A stretch of DNA of 64,000 nucleotides, taken from NCBI RefSeq assembly GCF_003014495.1, contig NZ_PYGC01000003.1, positions 434,001 to 498,000 of the forward strand, written 5' to 3'. The notes beneath the pieces are model-generated. The model saw nothing but the letters and a program-made list of their open reading frames with translations, had not been told where the DNA came from and ran no database searches. Shown here piece by piece: positions 54,768-63,818 of this stretch. How positions within the stretch are numbered: the first letter of the stretch is position 1; each line of letters begins with the position of its first letter. The translations under genes were made by a program, and so were the position numbers. This DNA is from Prolixibacter denitrificans (GTDB taxonomy: Bacteria > Bacteroidota > Bacteroidia > Bacteroidales > Prolixibacteraceae).

Positions 54768-56126
54768 CTATTTAATCCAAACTGTTTTGATATTCACAAA
54801 CTCTTTTATCCCGTAACCGGAAAGCTCTCTTCCGTATCCGGAATTCTTGATTCCGCCAAAAGGCAGCCGCGGGTCCGATTTCACCAGGCCATTAACGAAG
54901 ACAGCCCCGGCCTCAATCTTTCTCGCCAACTCCTCTCCTTTCTTCAAATCCGATGTCCAGAGCGAAGCCCCTAGTCCGTACAAACTATCGTTCGCCACTT
55001 CAATTGCCTCTTTTTCATCTTCTACCGGAAGTACAACTGCCACAGGCCCGAAGGTTTCTTCCATGTAAACAGGCATCCCTCGGCTTACATTCGTTAAGAT
55101 GGTGGGAGAATAATAGTTGCCAATTCCTTCCACCCGGCTTCCGCCGGAAATAATCTGGGCTCCCTGCTCCACCGATTTCTTCACCTGGTTGTCGATATCG
55201 TCGACCAAATCGGGGCGGGCCAACGGAGCCAGCGACGTTTCCTCTTTCCCCGGGTCGCCTGGTTCATATGCTTCCATCAAGGCTTTCACTTTCTCAAGAA
55301 ACGGTGCGGCAACATGCTGCTCCACGATGAACCGCTTTGCTGCGATACAGGTCTGCCCCGAGGTTATCATACGGGAGCCAACCGCTACTTTTGCAGCTTT
55401 CTCCAAATCGGCATCCGCCAGAACAATAAATGGATCGGAACCGCCCAGCTCGAGCACCGACTTCTTCAGGTATTTACCTGCCAGCGAGGCCACCTGACTA
55501 CCGGCATATTCACTTCCCGTAAGGGTAACAGCTTTCACAGCCGGATGAGCAATGACAGCCTCCACTTTGGAAGAGGAAATTACCAACGTGCGAAAAATAT
55601 TTTCCGGGAAACCGGCATCCCTGAACACCTCCTCGATGGCCAGAGCACAGCCCTGAACATTTGACGCATGTTTCAACAGGCCGGCATTGCCTGCCATAAG
55701 TGCTGGTGCCGCAAAGCGAAATACTTGCCAAAACGGAAAGTTCCACGGCATAACCGCCAGAACCGGTCCCAACGGATTGAAAACGGCCATGCTCTTCGTT
55801 GCGTCCGATTCCATCAGCTCATCCACCAGCATTTGCTCAGCGTTTTCCGCATAATATTCACAAACCCAGGCACACTTCTCTACTTCCGAATACGACTCTG
55901 CAATGCGCTTGCCCATCTCCGCGGTAATCAACCGCGCATATTCCTCCCTTCGGCTTCGCAACAATTCTGCAGCCTTCTGCATCCATTGCGAACGCTGGGC
56001 AAAACTTGTTTCGCGATAGCCCTTCCATGCTTCAAAGTTCAGGTCAACAACTTCCTTCACCTGTCCTTCACTCATTTCGGAATATTCCTTTATCAACTCT
56101 CCTGTTGCCGGATTTATAGATTTCAT
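54768..56126 (-). CDS. NAD(P)-dependent succinate-semialdehyde-type dehydrogenase
   Basis: A 452-residue aldehyde dehydrogenase. The catalytic Glu lies in SVLELGGSDPF near residue 226 and the nucleophilic Cys in SGQTCIAAKR near 260; the N-terminal INPATGELI and the C-terminal PFGGIKNSGYGRELS are typical of the Sad/YneI succinate-semialdehyde group. Length is slightly below the usual 460-490. Exact aldehyde is not provable from sequence. Divergent from the DUF4268 gene. Confidence 0.88.
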   Translation of the reverse strand: MKSINPATGELIKEYSEMSEGQVKEVVDLNFEAWKGYRETSFAQRSQWMQKAAELLRSRREEYARLITAEMGKRIAESYSEVEKCAWVCEYYAENAEQMLVDELMESDATKSMAVFNPLGPVLAVMPWNFPFWQVFRFAAPALMAGNAGLLKHASNVQGCALAIEEVFRDAGFPENIFRTLVISSSKVEAVIAHPAVKAVTLTGSEYAGSQVASLAGKYLKKSVLELGGSDPFIVLADADLEKAAKVAVGSRMITSGQTCIAAKRFIVEQHVAAPFLEKVKALMEAYEPGDPGKEETSLAPLARPDLVDDIDNQVKKSVEQGAQIISGGSRVEGIGNYYSPTILTNVSRGMPVYMEETFGPVAVVLPVEDEKEAIEVANDSLYGLGASLWTSDLKKGEELARKIEAGAVFVNGLVKSDPRLPFGGIKNSGYGRELSGYGIKEFVNIKTVWIK

Positions 56127-56201
56127 AACTCACTATTTTTTCCATTAAATGTACAAAATCATCAGTGCAACGCATAAGAAGAAGCCGCCTAATCCGGCCG
56201 G

Positions 56202-56233
56202 TTTCGTCAAATACTTGCGGAACATTATCTTTG
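56202..56233 (+). promoter_or_regulatory. Candidate promoter of the DUF4268 gene
   Basis: TTTCG at 56202-56206 and TATCTTTG at 56226-56233 spaced 19 nt fit the Bacteroidota pattern. Transcription near 56240 leaves only about 14 bases to the ATG at 56254, which supports that start over 56149. Confidence 0.5.
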
Positions 56234-56253
56234 CGGAAACTTTCCACACCCAC

Positions 56254-56739
56254 ATGTATACGAAAGAGGAGAAGAAAGAGTTAGTTAAACGTTTTTGGAC
56301 CGAATTTGATGGCTACTGCAGCCAGCTTCCGGAACTGGCCGTAATGAAGAAGAAATGGGTTCTGCACCGAACTAAAATCAGCAATGTAGTCTTGAAATTT
56401 GAGGTCGGCCGGGAATTTGCCGATGTGATTCTGGAAATCAGCCATAAGAATGAAGCCCGCAGACTGGAAGTTTACGAACTGCTTGAGAAGTACCGGTTGC
56501 TGCTGGAAGACGGTTTCCCGGAAGGATTAATTTGGGATTTTGCTTTTGAGCGCGACAACGGACAGGAAGTTTGCCGCATTTACGAGCGAAAAACGGGATT
56601 TGACATGCACCGTCAAAAGCAGTGGAATGAAATATTCGCCTTCTTCGCTGAGAACATGTTGCGGCTGCAAAACAATTTCCTCGATTTCAGAGACGTCCTG
56701 AAGGAGGAAATCCTGGCGTTAAACCGTAGAGAACAATAA
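56254..56739 (+). CDS. DUF4268 domain protein
   Basis: A 161-residue cytoplasmic protein with the DUF4268 sequence: KKELVKRFWTEFDGYCSQLP at its start, then VLKFEVGREFADVILEISHK. DUF4268 is found alone or at the C-terminus of restriction/nuclease-like proteins in many bacteria; no enzymatic residue is obvious. An upstream in-frame ATG (56149) would add 35 residues but lies in the promoter region. Monocistronic, convergent with the next gene. Confidence 0.75.
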   Translation: MYTKEEKKELVKRFWTEFDGYCSQLPELAVMKKKWVLHRTKISNVVLKFEVGREFADVILEISHKNEARRLEVYELLEKYRLLLEDGFPEGLIWDFAFERDNGQEVCRIYERKTGFDMHRQKQWNEIFAFFAENMLRLQNNFLDFRDVLKEEILALNRREQ

Positions 56740-56764
56740 CAATTCGAATACTCAAAATATCCAA

Positions 56765-57151
56765 CTACAATACCTGCCGAACCGTGTCCCTCGGCTCCTC
56801 GTGCTGCCGGTAAAAATCACCGCGGTAGTCAGGCGAATACCAGCCGTCGTTGTTTTTAGGCTGATAAATCTTTAGGTGGTAAAATTCCTTCATTTCTTCA
56901 GGAACCAAAATCGGCATCGGGGCCCTGATGTCGCCAGGTTCCCAAATCATCGGATTGCGCGAAACAGATGAACGATCGGGCATATCCACTTTCAATGTAT
57001 CGGCCATCAGTTTATGTGCCCAGTCCGGGAAATTCTCAATTTCGCCCGGGATTGGTGTTCCTACGATGCCCGACACGCTCCTCTCCGTCCGGCAGGAAGT
57101 TCCCAGCCAGATCAACCACAAAGCAAGGAAAATGAATTTCAGCCTGTACAT
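56765..57151 (-). CDS. Small lipoprotein of unknown function
   Basis: A 128-residue protein with a lipoprotein signal, lipobox ending at C20 (LGTSC). The mature 108 residues are Pro/Asp/Tyr-rich, without a recognised domain. Nothing in the context defines a role; it may be a surface or periplasmic anchor protein. It converges on the DUF4268 gene. Confidence 0.6.
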   Translation of the reverse strand: MYRLKFIFLALWLIWLGTSCRTERSVSGIVGTPIPGEIENFPDWAHKLMADTLKVDMPDRSSVSRNPMIWEPGDIRAPMPILVPEEMKEFYHLKIYQPKNNDGWYSPDYRGDFYRQHEEPRDTVRQVL

Positions 57152-57426
57152 GACTCGATATTTAAACCTAATGCGAATCAGAAAGCATCACACACGAGAG
57201 AGGAAAATCCCCCGGAAGTAAGAGGTACCTGTTTGCCGGTGTTCAACCTCAGATTGCCTCAGCAACCTGAACATCAACGTTAAAGTTAATAATATTATCA
57301 CGATTCTTCATATAGTGCTACCAGTAATAAAATTCATATTCTCAACAAACTTTGTAAAAGTTTTTAAAAAGATTTGCCAATACCGTAAATTGCTTTCAAT
57401 AATTGGACGACTAAACCATTTGTGCA

Positions 57427-58764
57427 ATGAATCGCATTCTTCCGGTATTTTTACTTCTGTTTCTACTCGTTGGTTTCAAGGTAAAAGCTCAAAACACTGA
57501 GACTTCGCAGGAAAAAGCAAAACGAATGGCCTGGTTCAAAGATGCGAAGCTGGGCATCTTCATCCACTGGGGCATTTATGCGGTAAACGGAATAGACGAA
57601 AGCTGGTCATTTTACAACGGATATATTTCCTATCCCGATTACATGAAGCAGCTCAAAGGCTTTACGGCCGCCAATTACCATCCCGAAGAATGGGCTAAAT
57701 TGATCAAAGAGAGTGGAGCGAAATATACGGTGTTAACCACGAAGCATCACGATGGTGTTGCCTTGTGGGATACAGAGTGTAGCGATTTGAACGTGGTAAA
57801 GAAAACACCAGCCGGTCGCGATTTGGTCGCTCCATTTGTTAAAGCTGCCCGAAAAGAAGGATTGAAAGTTGGCCTTTATTACTCCCTGCTCGACTGGAGC
57901 AACCCGAATTATCCGAATTGGACCCGTGAAAAGAAACGATACACCAACGATTCAGTCCGCTGGAACCGCTTTGTTAAATTCAATTTTTGCCAACTGGAAG
58001 AACTTTCTAAAAAATTTCATCCCGCTCTGTTTTGGTTTGATGGTGACTGGGAACAATCCGCTGAAAAGTGGCATGCTAAAGAACTGGCTGCCGATTTGAG
58101 AAAATACAACAAGAACGTCATCCTGAATTCCCGCATTCAGGGCTATGGCGATTATGAAACCCCCGAGCAAGGACTTCCGGTTACGAAACCCGAAAGTAAA
58201 TACTGGGAACTGTGCATGACCATGAATGATTCGTGGGGATACCAGCCCAACGACACCAATTACAAGTCGGCCAATCAAATCATCCGGATGCTGGTGGAAT
58301 GCATCTGCATGGGCGGCAATTTGCTACTGGACATTGGGCCGAAAGCTGACGGGACCATTCCCCAACAACAAGTTGATATTTTAAAAGAACTGGGGCGTTG
58401 GACATCGAAACACAAGGAAGCGATTTACGGAACCCGCGCAGGCATTCCACCCGAACATTTTTACGGTCCAACAGCGCTCAACCAAAAGGGAGACATTCTG
58501 TATCTGTACCTGCCATATAAACCGGTAGGACCGTTAATGATAAAAGGATTGAAAAACAAAATAAACCGAATCTGGGTCGTTGGCAACGGTACCAAACTCA
58601 ACTGGAAAGTAATTGGGAAACAATACTGGAGTAGCGTGCCGGGCATCGTTTATATCGATGTTCCTGAAAGAGTGCTTGACCCGCAGGTTACGGTGATTGC
58701 TGTTCTGCTTGACGGGAAGATTGATTTGTACCGGGAGAAAGGACAGGTAATCGAAAGTAATTAG
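57427..58764 (+). CDS. GH29 alpha-L-fucosidase, exported
   Basis: A 445-residue glycoside hydrolase family 29 protein with a signal peptide (residues 1-21). Family landmarks: MAWFKDAKLGIFIHWGIYAV, TTKHHDGVALWDTECSD and the predicted nucleophile D205 in LFWFDGDWE. The C-terminal 100 residues form the usual beta-sandwich. It removes alpha-L-fucose from glycans. The start follows a 270-base spacer with nothing recognisable. Together with GH92 and the asparaginase in this window it fits glycoprotein degradation. Confidence 0.92.
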   Translation: MNRILPVFLLLFLLVGFKVKAQNTETSQEKAKRMAWFKDAKLGIFIHWGIYAVNGIDESWSFYNGYISYPDYMKQLKGFTAANYHPEEWAKLIKESGAKYTVLTTKHHDGVALWDTECSDLNVVKKTPAGRDLVAPFVKAARKEGLKVGLYYSLLDWSNPNYPNWTREKKRYTNDSVRWNRFVKFNFCQLEELSKKFHPALFWFDGDWEQSAEKWHAKELAADLRKYNKNVILNSRIQGYGDYETPEQGLPVTKPESKYWELCMTMNDSWGYQPNDTNYKSANQIIRMLVECICMGGNLLLDIGPKADGTIPQQQVDILKELGRWTSKHKEAIYGTRAGIPPEHFYGPTALNQKGDILYLYLPYKPVGPLMIKGLKNKINRIWVVGNGTKLNWKVIGKQYWSSVPGIVYIDVPERVLDPQVTVIAVLLDGKIDLYREKGQVIESN

Positions 58765-58795
58765 TTGTAAACCAAACATGCATTACCCGTATGAA

Positions 58796-58824
58796 AAAAG
58801 GCCGTCGATGACTGACGGCCTTTT
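58796..58824. terminator. Bidirectional rho-independent terminator
   Basis: An 11-bp stem AAAAGGCCGTC with GACGGCCTTTT around a 7-nt loop; T-run on the minus strand, TTTTGC on the plus strand. Serves the fucosidase and Hsp20 genes. Confidence 0.9.
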
Positions 58825-58831
58825 GCATGTT

Positions 58832-59284
58832 TTATGAAATCTTGATTTGCTTGGCAGGTTTCGGCTTTATTTCTTCCCGTTTGGGAAGCGTAACGCACAA
58901 AATTCCATCTTTGTACTTAGCGGCGATCTTATCGCTGTCTACTACATTTCCAGACAGATGGAATGTGCGCTGGAAAGCCTGATACCTGAATTCGCGCTGC
59001 GTATATTTGCCCTCTTCGTCTGTCTTGTTTTCTTCCTGCTTTTCGGAAGAAATAGTCAAACGGTTATTATCCAAATCGATTTTAAAATCATCTTTGGACA
59101 ATCCAGGAGCAGCGACTTCAATTACATAGTCATCATCCGATTCCTTGACATTAACAGCAGGCAACGTACTGTCCATGTCTGCGAAATTGGAGTTTGTCCA
59201 ATCCATCCAATCCCTTGAGAAAAAGTTATCGAAGAAAGAAGGGACAGACGGGAACATTCGGTTGTTAGCTTTTACAATTGCCAT
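58832..59284 (-). CDS. Small heat-shock protein (Hsp20/alpha-crystallin)
   Basis: A 150-residue Hsp20-family ATP-independent chaperone. The alpha-crystallin domain spans about 42-140: LPAVNVKESDDDYVIEVAAPGLSKDDFKIDLD through YKDGILCVTLPK, the A-x-x-x-n-GVL signature region. It holds unfolding proteins under heat or other stress. Translation is set by a strong Shine-Dalgarno (59291-59297). Confidence 0.95.
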   Translation of the reverse strand: MAIVKANNRMFPSVPSFFDNFFSRDWMDWTNSNFADMDSTLPAVNVKESDDDYVIEVAAPGLSKDDFKIDLDNNRLTISSEKQEENKTDEEGKYTQREFRYQAFQRTFHLSGNVVDSDKIAAKYKDGILCVTLPKREEIKPKPAKQIKIS

Positions 59285-59290
59285 AATAAA

Positions 59291-59297
59291 CCCTCCT
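59291..59297 (-). promoter_or_regulatory. Strong Shine-Dalgarno of the Hsp20 gene
   Basis: Minus-strand AGGAGGG lies 6 bases before the ATG. Such a strong site is rare in this window and agrees with stress-induced high expression. Confidence 0.8.
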
Positions 59298-59552
59298 AAC
59301 TTTTTAGTTCAACATTCAAGTTCTTACTTCTTATTTCAATTAGCAAATTCACTCAGTAAAAAAACAAGTAATATGCCACGCCAAACCAACTTCCCTTTTA
59401 CCTGCGACCATATTTAGCAAGTCGATTGATTTACAATAATTTCTTCTTTTCATTCCTTTTCAGGAAGAAAAACACAACTGACAAAAACACATATAAACAA
59501 CTTCAAGCTAAGTCATTATGTCATTTTAAACTGTAATTTTGTCGTTAAAAAG
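59298..59552. other. Spacer upstream of the Hsp20 gene
   Basis: About 255 bases, AT-rich, no gene. It must hold the Hsp20 promoter on the minus strand; I do not see a clear consensus element. Confidence 0.4.
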
Positions 59553-59583
59553 AAAGGCCATCCCGTTACCGGGACAGCCTTTA
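59553..59583 (-). terminator. Terminator of the sensor kinase gene
   Basis: AAAGGC and TCCCG arms with their complements, a two-base internal mismatch and 4-nt loop; on the minus strand followed by CTTTTTAACG. It ends the phosphate block. Confidence 0.75.
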
Positions 59584-59601
59584 CCTGAATGATGATATGA
59601 A

Positions 59602-61383
59602 TTATTTCTTTTCGATGAACCTAGGTAACGAGAACAGGAATTCGAGTCCTCCTTCTTTTCGGTTTCTCACCGTTATTTCGCCCTTCTGGTAAACCACAGC
59701 GTGCTTCACGATGGCTAGTCCCAAACCGGTTCCTCCCAACTTGCGTGAACGTCCTGAATCGATTCGGTAGAAGCGTTCAAAAATGCGTGATAAGTGCTCT
59801 TCTGCTATACCGATTCCATTATCAGAGAAAGCAAAATAATGGAACTTGTCGTCTTCGAGGTAGTGATTAATGGTTATGGTAATATTTTCACCGGCGTAGT
59901 TCAATGCATTTTCCATCAAGTTCTGGAAAATAGAGAATACCAGGGAGTAATTTCCTTTCACCGCCAAATCATAATCAGCGTCGACCTCAACCACCACACT
60001 CTTGCGGTTAATCATGGTCTGAAAACTATCGACTACTTCCGAAATCAACTTCCCAACCGTCACTTTCTCAATAGTATAATACTCTCCAGCCTCTTCTATC
60101 TTATTCAACAGAGCGATGTCACCAACTAATTTGGTCAAACGGTTTACCTGGCTGTTTGCCTTTTCGATAAAATGACGTTGTTTTTCGGAATCGAGACCAG
60201 GCGACTCCAGGATTGTTTCCAGATAACCTTTTGCCGAAGCAATGGGCGTTTTCAACTCGTGTGCGATGTTCGAAGTCATCTGCTGTTTCATCAAACGCTG
60301 CTTCACCAGCTTGGTATTGTCGGTAATAATGATCTCGAATGTTTTATCCTGAAACACGATGCACTGTACATGGAAATACCGTCCACCAACCTGAACATTC
60401 ATTTCTGTTCTCGGCAAATCATGCAGGAAAAACTCCGTCTCCGATTGCAGAATTTCATCCAGAAAAAGGTTAATAGCGTCAAACGCTTTTACCTGGAATA
60501 CCTGCTCGGCAGAAATGGTTGACTCCTCGGAAATAATGTTGATGAACTGAATAAAGTGATTGTTCGAGAGCATGGTTTTCTTTTCGGACGAAAAGAATGC
60601 CACTCCTTCGTTCAACACAAAAAGGTGACTGAACAACTTCTCTTTCTCCTGGGTTAACTCATCCTTGGTTCTACGCAGCTGCTTGTAAAGCTTGATGATC
60701 TCGTGACTAATAACTCCAAGCTCATCATCGGGGAATTGAATGTTGCGATCGTATGTGCCTCCACGACGAATGGTTACCGCAAAATCCTTCAGCTTATTGA
60801 TACTGTCACCCATGCGGCGCGACACGATGCGCAGAACGAGCCAGATGACGAAGAACAGGAAAAGAATAAATATGATAAATGTCTTTTCGGCCTGCAGAAA
60901 ATGCTGAATCTGCATGTTGTAAACCGCTGCTGCCCGAACAAAATAATCCTGGTAGAAACGAGCAAAGTAATAGTAATCTTTTCCGGTGGTATGTGATTTC
61001 CGAAGGTTGGCACCAAAGTCGGAATAAATAGATTTCTGTACTTCAGGTCGCTGCAAATGGTTTTCCATGTGCGCGTAATCTTTCACCGAAGTATCATACA
61101 GAACTTTGCCATCGTGATTAATGACCGTAATTCGAACTTCATTGGTCGGAATCAACGATTTTAATGAATCGAGTTTGGCAAAATTGCTACTGGAATAAAT
61201 TCCTTCGTGCCGGATGTATTGATCCGTCAGATTGGTATAGCTTTCAAGCGAGGCATCCAATTGTCCTTTCCGGTAGTCCTTTTCGCGTTGATACTGATAT
61301 ATCAGGATCGACATCGTAAATACCACAAAAAGAGAGAAGTAATAGACGAATAATTTCCGTTGAAAGCTGTCTTTTGTAAACAT
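59602..61383 (-). CDS. Membrane sensor histidine kinase, likely PhoR-type
   Basis: A 593-residue kinase: transmembrane segments at about 11-30 and 165-187 flank a periplasmic sensor domain; then HAMP (RRMGDSINKLKDFAVTIRRG), a PAS-like segment, HisKA with H375 (NIAHELKTPIASAKGYL), and HATPase with NLMENALNYA, DNGIGIAEEHLSRIFERFYRID and GTGLGLAIVKH. It follows an OmpR/PhoB-type regulator, phoU and pst genes in one direction, so it most likely senses phosphate status and phosphorylates that regulator, but the gene does not prove the signal. Confidence 0.88.
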   Translation of the reverse strand: MFTKDSFQRKLFVYYFSLFVVFTMSILIYQYQREKDYRKGQLDASLESYTNLTDQYIRHEGIYSSSNFAKLDSLKSLIPTNEVRITVINHDGKVLYDTSVKDYAHMENHLQRPEVQKSIYSDFGANLRKSHTTGKDYYYFARFYQDYFVRAAAVYNMQIQHFLQAEKTFIIFILFLFFVIWLVLRIVSRRMGDSINKLKDFAVTIRRGGTYDRNIQFPDDELGVISHEIIKLYKQLRRTKDELTQEKEKLFSHLFVLNEGVAFFSSEKKTMLSNNHFIQFINIISEESTISAEQVFQVKAFDAINLFLDEILQSETEFFLHDLPRTEMNVQVGGRYFHVQCIVFQDKTFEIIITDNTKLVKQRLMKQQMTSNIAHELKTPIASAKGYLETILESPGLDSEKQRHFIEKANSQVNRLTKLVGDIALLNKIEEAGEYYTIEKVTVGKLISEVVDSFQTMINRKSVVVEVDADYDLAVKGNYSLVFSIFQNLMENALNYAGENITITINHYLEDDKFHYFAFSDNGIGIAEEHLSRIFERFYRIDSGRSRKLGGTGLGLAIVKHAVVYQKGEITVRNRKEGGLEFLFSLPRFIEKK

Positions 61384-61407
61384 CGTTGTATCTAAATTTT
61401 GTCAGTG

Positions 61408-62094
61408 TTAAACCTCAAAATAATAGCCAAAACCTGATTTATTCCGGATGCACTTTCCGTACTCTCCCAATTTCTTGCGCAACCGCGTAATGTTTACATC
61501 AACGGTTCGGTCGGTCACCACCACATCATCACTCCAAACACGGCTCAAAATGTCTTCCCGAGGAAAGATTCGTCCTTCGTTTTCCATCAATAACCGCATC
61601 ACTTCAAACTCCTTGCGTGTTAGCTCAATTTTTTTATCGCCAATCAGCAAGCGCTTTATTTCGGTATCCAGTTTAAATTTACCGGAAGTAATTACCGGCT
61701 CTACATGCTGTATTTCACCACTGCTGCGGCGCATTACAGCCTTTACCCGAACGACCACTTCTTTTATCGAAAATGGCTTTGGAATATAATCGTCGGCTCC
61801 AATATTAAAGCCGGTCACCACATCGTTTTCGGTATCTTTTGCTGTAAGAAAAATGATTGGAACGGTCAGGCTCATGTCTTTCCGAATCTTTTCGGCCAAA
61901 CGAAAACCAGACATTTTGCCCATCATCACATCCAGCAAAATCAGGTTGTACTTCTTAAGCTTTTTGGTCATTGCATCTTCAGCCGAAAGCGCAACATCTG
62001 TTTCGAAACCTTCACTTTCGAGGTTAAACTGAAGGATTTCGCAAATGTCCTCTTCGTCGTCAACAATTAAAATACGAGGTTTGTCTTTTGCCAT
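61408..62094 (-). CDS. OmpR/PhoB-type response regulator
   Basis: A 228-residue regulator. Receiver: acidic pair DDEED near 12-16, phospho-acceptor D55 (LILLDVMMGKMSG), switch K86 (FLTAKD). C-terminal winged helix from about 130 (LTRKEFEVMRLL, RTVDVNITRLRKKLGEYG, NKSGFGYYF). It is encoded 24 bases before the kinase and after phoU, pointing to a phosphate (PhoB-like) regulon. Targets cannot be read from the window. Confidence 0.92.
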   Translation of the reverse strand: MAKDKPRILIVDDEEDICEILQFNLESEGFETDVALSAEDAMTKKLKKYNLILLDVMMGKMSGFRLAEKIRKDMSLTVPIIFLTAKDTENDVVTGFNIGADDYIPKPFSIKEVVVRVKAVMRRSSGEIQHVEPVITSGKFKLDTEIKRLLIGDKKIELTRKEFEVMRLLMENEGRIFPREDILSRVWSDDVVVTDRTVDVNITRLRKKLGEYGKCIRNKSGFGYYFEV

Positions 62095-62150
62095 TTTTCA
62101 TAAGTTTTACATCGACCAAGCTCCTTCACCACCATCAAGCTGCCGTTCCG

Positions 62151-62852
62151 CTATAACTCATCACCATCCAGATCAATCTGTTTATGGCGAATGTCTGTAC
62201 CCTCGAGCGAATAAATAGATGCTTCTGCTACGTTAGTTGCATGGTCAGCAATGCGTTCAATATTCGAAATAATACTGTTGATATTGATAAAGCTGAGCAA
62301 CATATCCTGAGTTTCCTTAGGTAGTTTACTCTTTTTAACGGTTTTCTTTATGAGTTTATGATTCAGTTCGTCAATTACCGAGTCATTTTTGATGGTCCAA
62401 ATTGCATACTCCTTATCGTTATTGATAAACGAAAGAATTGATTTTCGAACCATGTTCACACTTGAAATCAACATATTGGAAATAACATCCGACAAACGCT
62501 CGAATACCGCCTCATCCTTAATCCTGGGAATCGAACCGGCAATATTGGTCACCAAATCGCCTATGCGTTCCAAATCGCCAACCATCTGGTAAATAGCCAT
62601 CATCTGACGCAAATCAGAAGCTACCGGCTTCTGCAGCACGATGGTGTTGACAATCTTTTCACCAATTTTCACATCCAGTTTATCGATTTTCTTCTCGTTG
62701 CTGGCAATTTCCTTTGCAATGTTTGCCGGAACTTCTGTTTCTCCCTGGCTCATTACTTCCTCTATCAAGTCGAGTTGACGAAGAATGGTGTTGGCCATAT
62801 CCTCGAAACGTGAGAGAATATCCTGTATCGCGTTTTCCTTGTTTATACTCAT
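62151..62852 (-). CDS. phoU: Phosphate signalling protein PhoU
   Basis: A 233-residue PhoU with two repeated three-helix bundles: LRQMMAIYQMVGDLERIGDLVTNIA in the first and ISNIERIADHATNVAEASIY in the second contain the E-R-I-x-D metal/phosphate-signalling motif. It couples the Pst transporter to the PhoR-type kinase and tempers the Pho response. Slightly longer than E. coli PhoU (241) is normal. Lies between pstB and the regulator. Confidence 0.95.
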   Translation of the reverse strand: MSINKENAIQDILSRFEDMANTILRQLDLIEEVMSQGETEVPANIAKEIASNEKKIDKLDVKIGEKIVNTIVLQKPVASDLRQMMAIYQMVGDLERIGDLVTNIAGSIPRIKDEAVFERLSDVISNMLISSVNMVRKSILSFINNDKEYAIWTIKNDSVIDELNHKLIKKTVKKSKLPKETQDMLLSFININSIISNIERIADHATNVAEASIYSLEGTDIRHKQIDLDGDEL

Positions 62853-62940
62853 TTGTTCGTTCGATTTAAGGAAAGTAGAACTTTCGTTTGGTTAAGTTGG
62901 TTGCAATTATTTACTATTCCGTGATCCAATTGCTTACAAA

Positions 62941-63726
62941 TTACCCAAATTCTCCGGTAAGGTAGCCTTCGGTACGCGAATCCTTCGGATTCGTAAACAT
63001 CGTTTTCGTTTTATCGTACTCCACCAATTCTCCAAGATACATAAACATGGCGTTATCTGAAATACGAGCCGCCTGAGACATGTTATGCGTCACCAGGACA
63101 ATGGTGTAATTCTTTTTCAATTCAACCAACAAATCTTCAACTCGTGCTGTCGCTACCGGGTCGAGAGCCGATGTAGGCTCGTCCAGAAGAATTACATCTG
63201 GTTTAAACGCCAACGCGCGCGCAATACACAACCGTTGCTGTTGTCCGCCTGAAAGAAACGTTCCCTTCTTAAAGAGTGATTCTCGTACCTCATCCCACAA
63301 AGCCACATCCCTAAGCGAAGTTTCAACAATTTCTTCCCTCTCGCTTTTTTTCAATCGAATTCCGTTGAGTTTGTATCCGGCAATCACATTATCGAAAATA
63401 CTCATGGTCGGGAACGGATTGGGTCGTTGAAAAACCATTCCAATCTTCCGCCTGAGTTTTATAGTCGACATCCCGTACACATCTTCATCGTTCAACAGGA
63501 TTTTCCCTTCGGTAACAATGTTCGGGTACAACTCGTGCATCCTGTTAATGGCTCTCAGCAAGGTGCTTTTACCACACCCCGAGGGTCCCATTATTGCAGT
63601 AATAGAGTCACGTTTTACGTCAACCGAAACGTCCTTTACGGCATACTTACCTCCCTTGTCGTATGCTATCGACAAGTTCTGAATAGACAATACAGGGTTT
63701 TTAACTTCAATAATATTTTCGTTCAT
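62941..63726 (-). CDS. pstB: Phosphate ABC transporter ATP-binding protein PstB
   Basis: A 261-residue ABC ATPase: Walker A GPSGCGKST, signature LSGGQQQRL, Walker B VILLDEPTSALDP, H-loop VLVTHNMSQ. The ATG at 63726 is preferred; an in-frame TTG at 63795 would add 23 residues with no family match. It drives high-affinity phosphate import with PstC and PstA. Confidence 0.96.
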   Translation of the reverse strand: MNENIIEVKNPVLSIQNLSIAYDKGGKYAVKDVSVDVKRDSITAIMGPSGCGKSTLLRAINRMHELYPNIVTEGKILLNDEDVYGMSTIKLRRKIGMVFQRPNPFPTMSIFDNVIAGYKLNGIRLKKSEREEIVETSLRDVALWDEVRESLFKKGTFLSGGQQQRLCIARALAFKPDVILLDEPTSALDPVATARVEDLLVELKKNYTIVLVTHNMSQAARISDNAMFMYLGELVEYDKTKTMFTNPKDSRTEGYLTGEFG

Positions 63727-63818
63727 CGATATTGTTCGATTTAAGCCGGAAATGCTTTTCTGTTCAAAATTTCGTTTTTTCGTCACGTCTGCCAACCGGC
63801 AGTATCTTTTCTGCTAAG

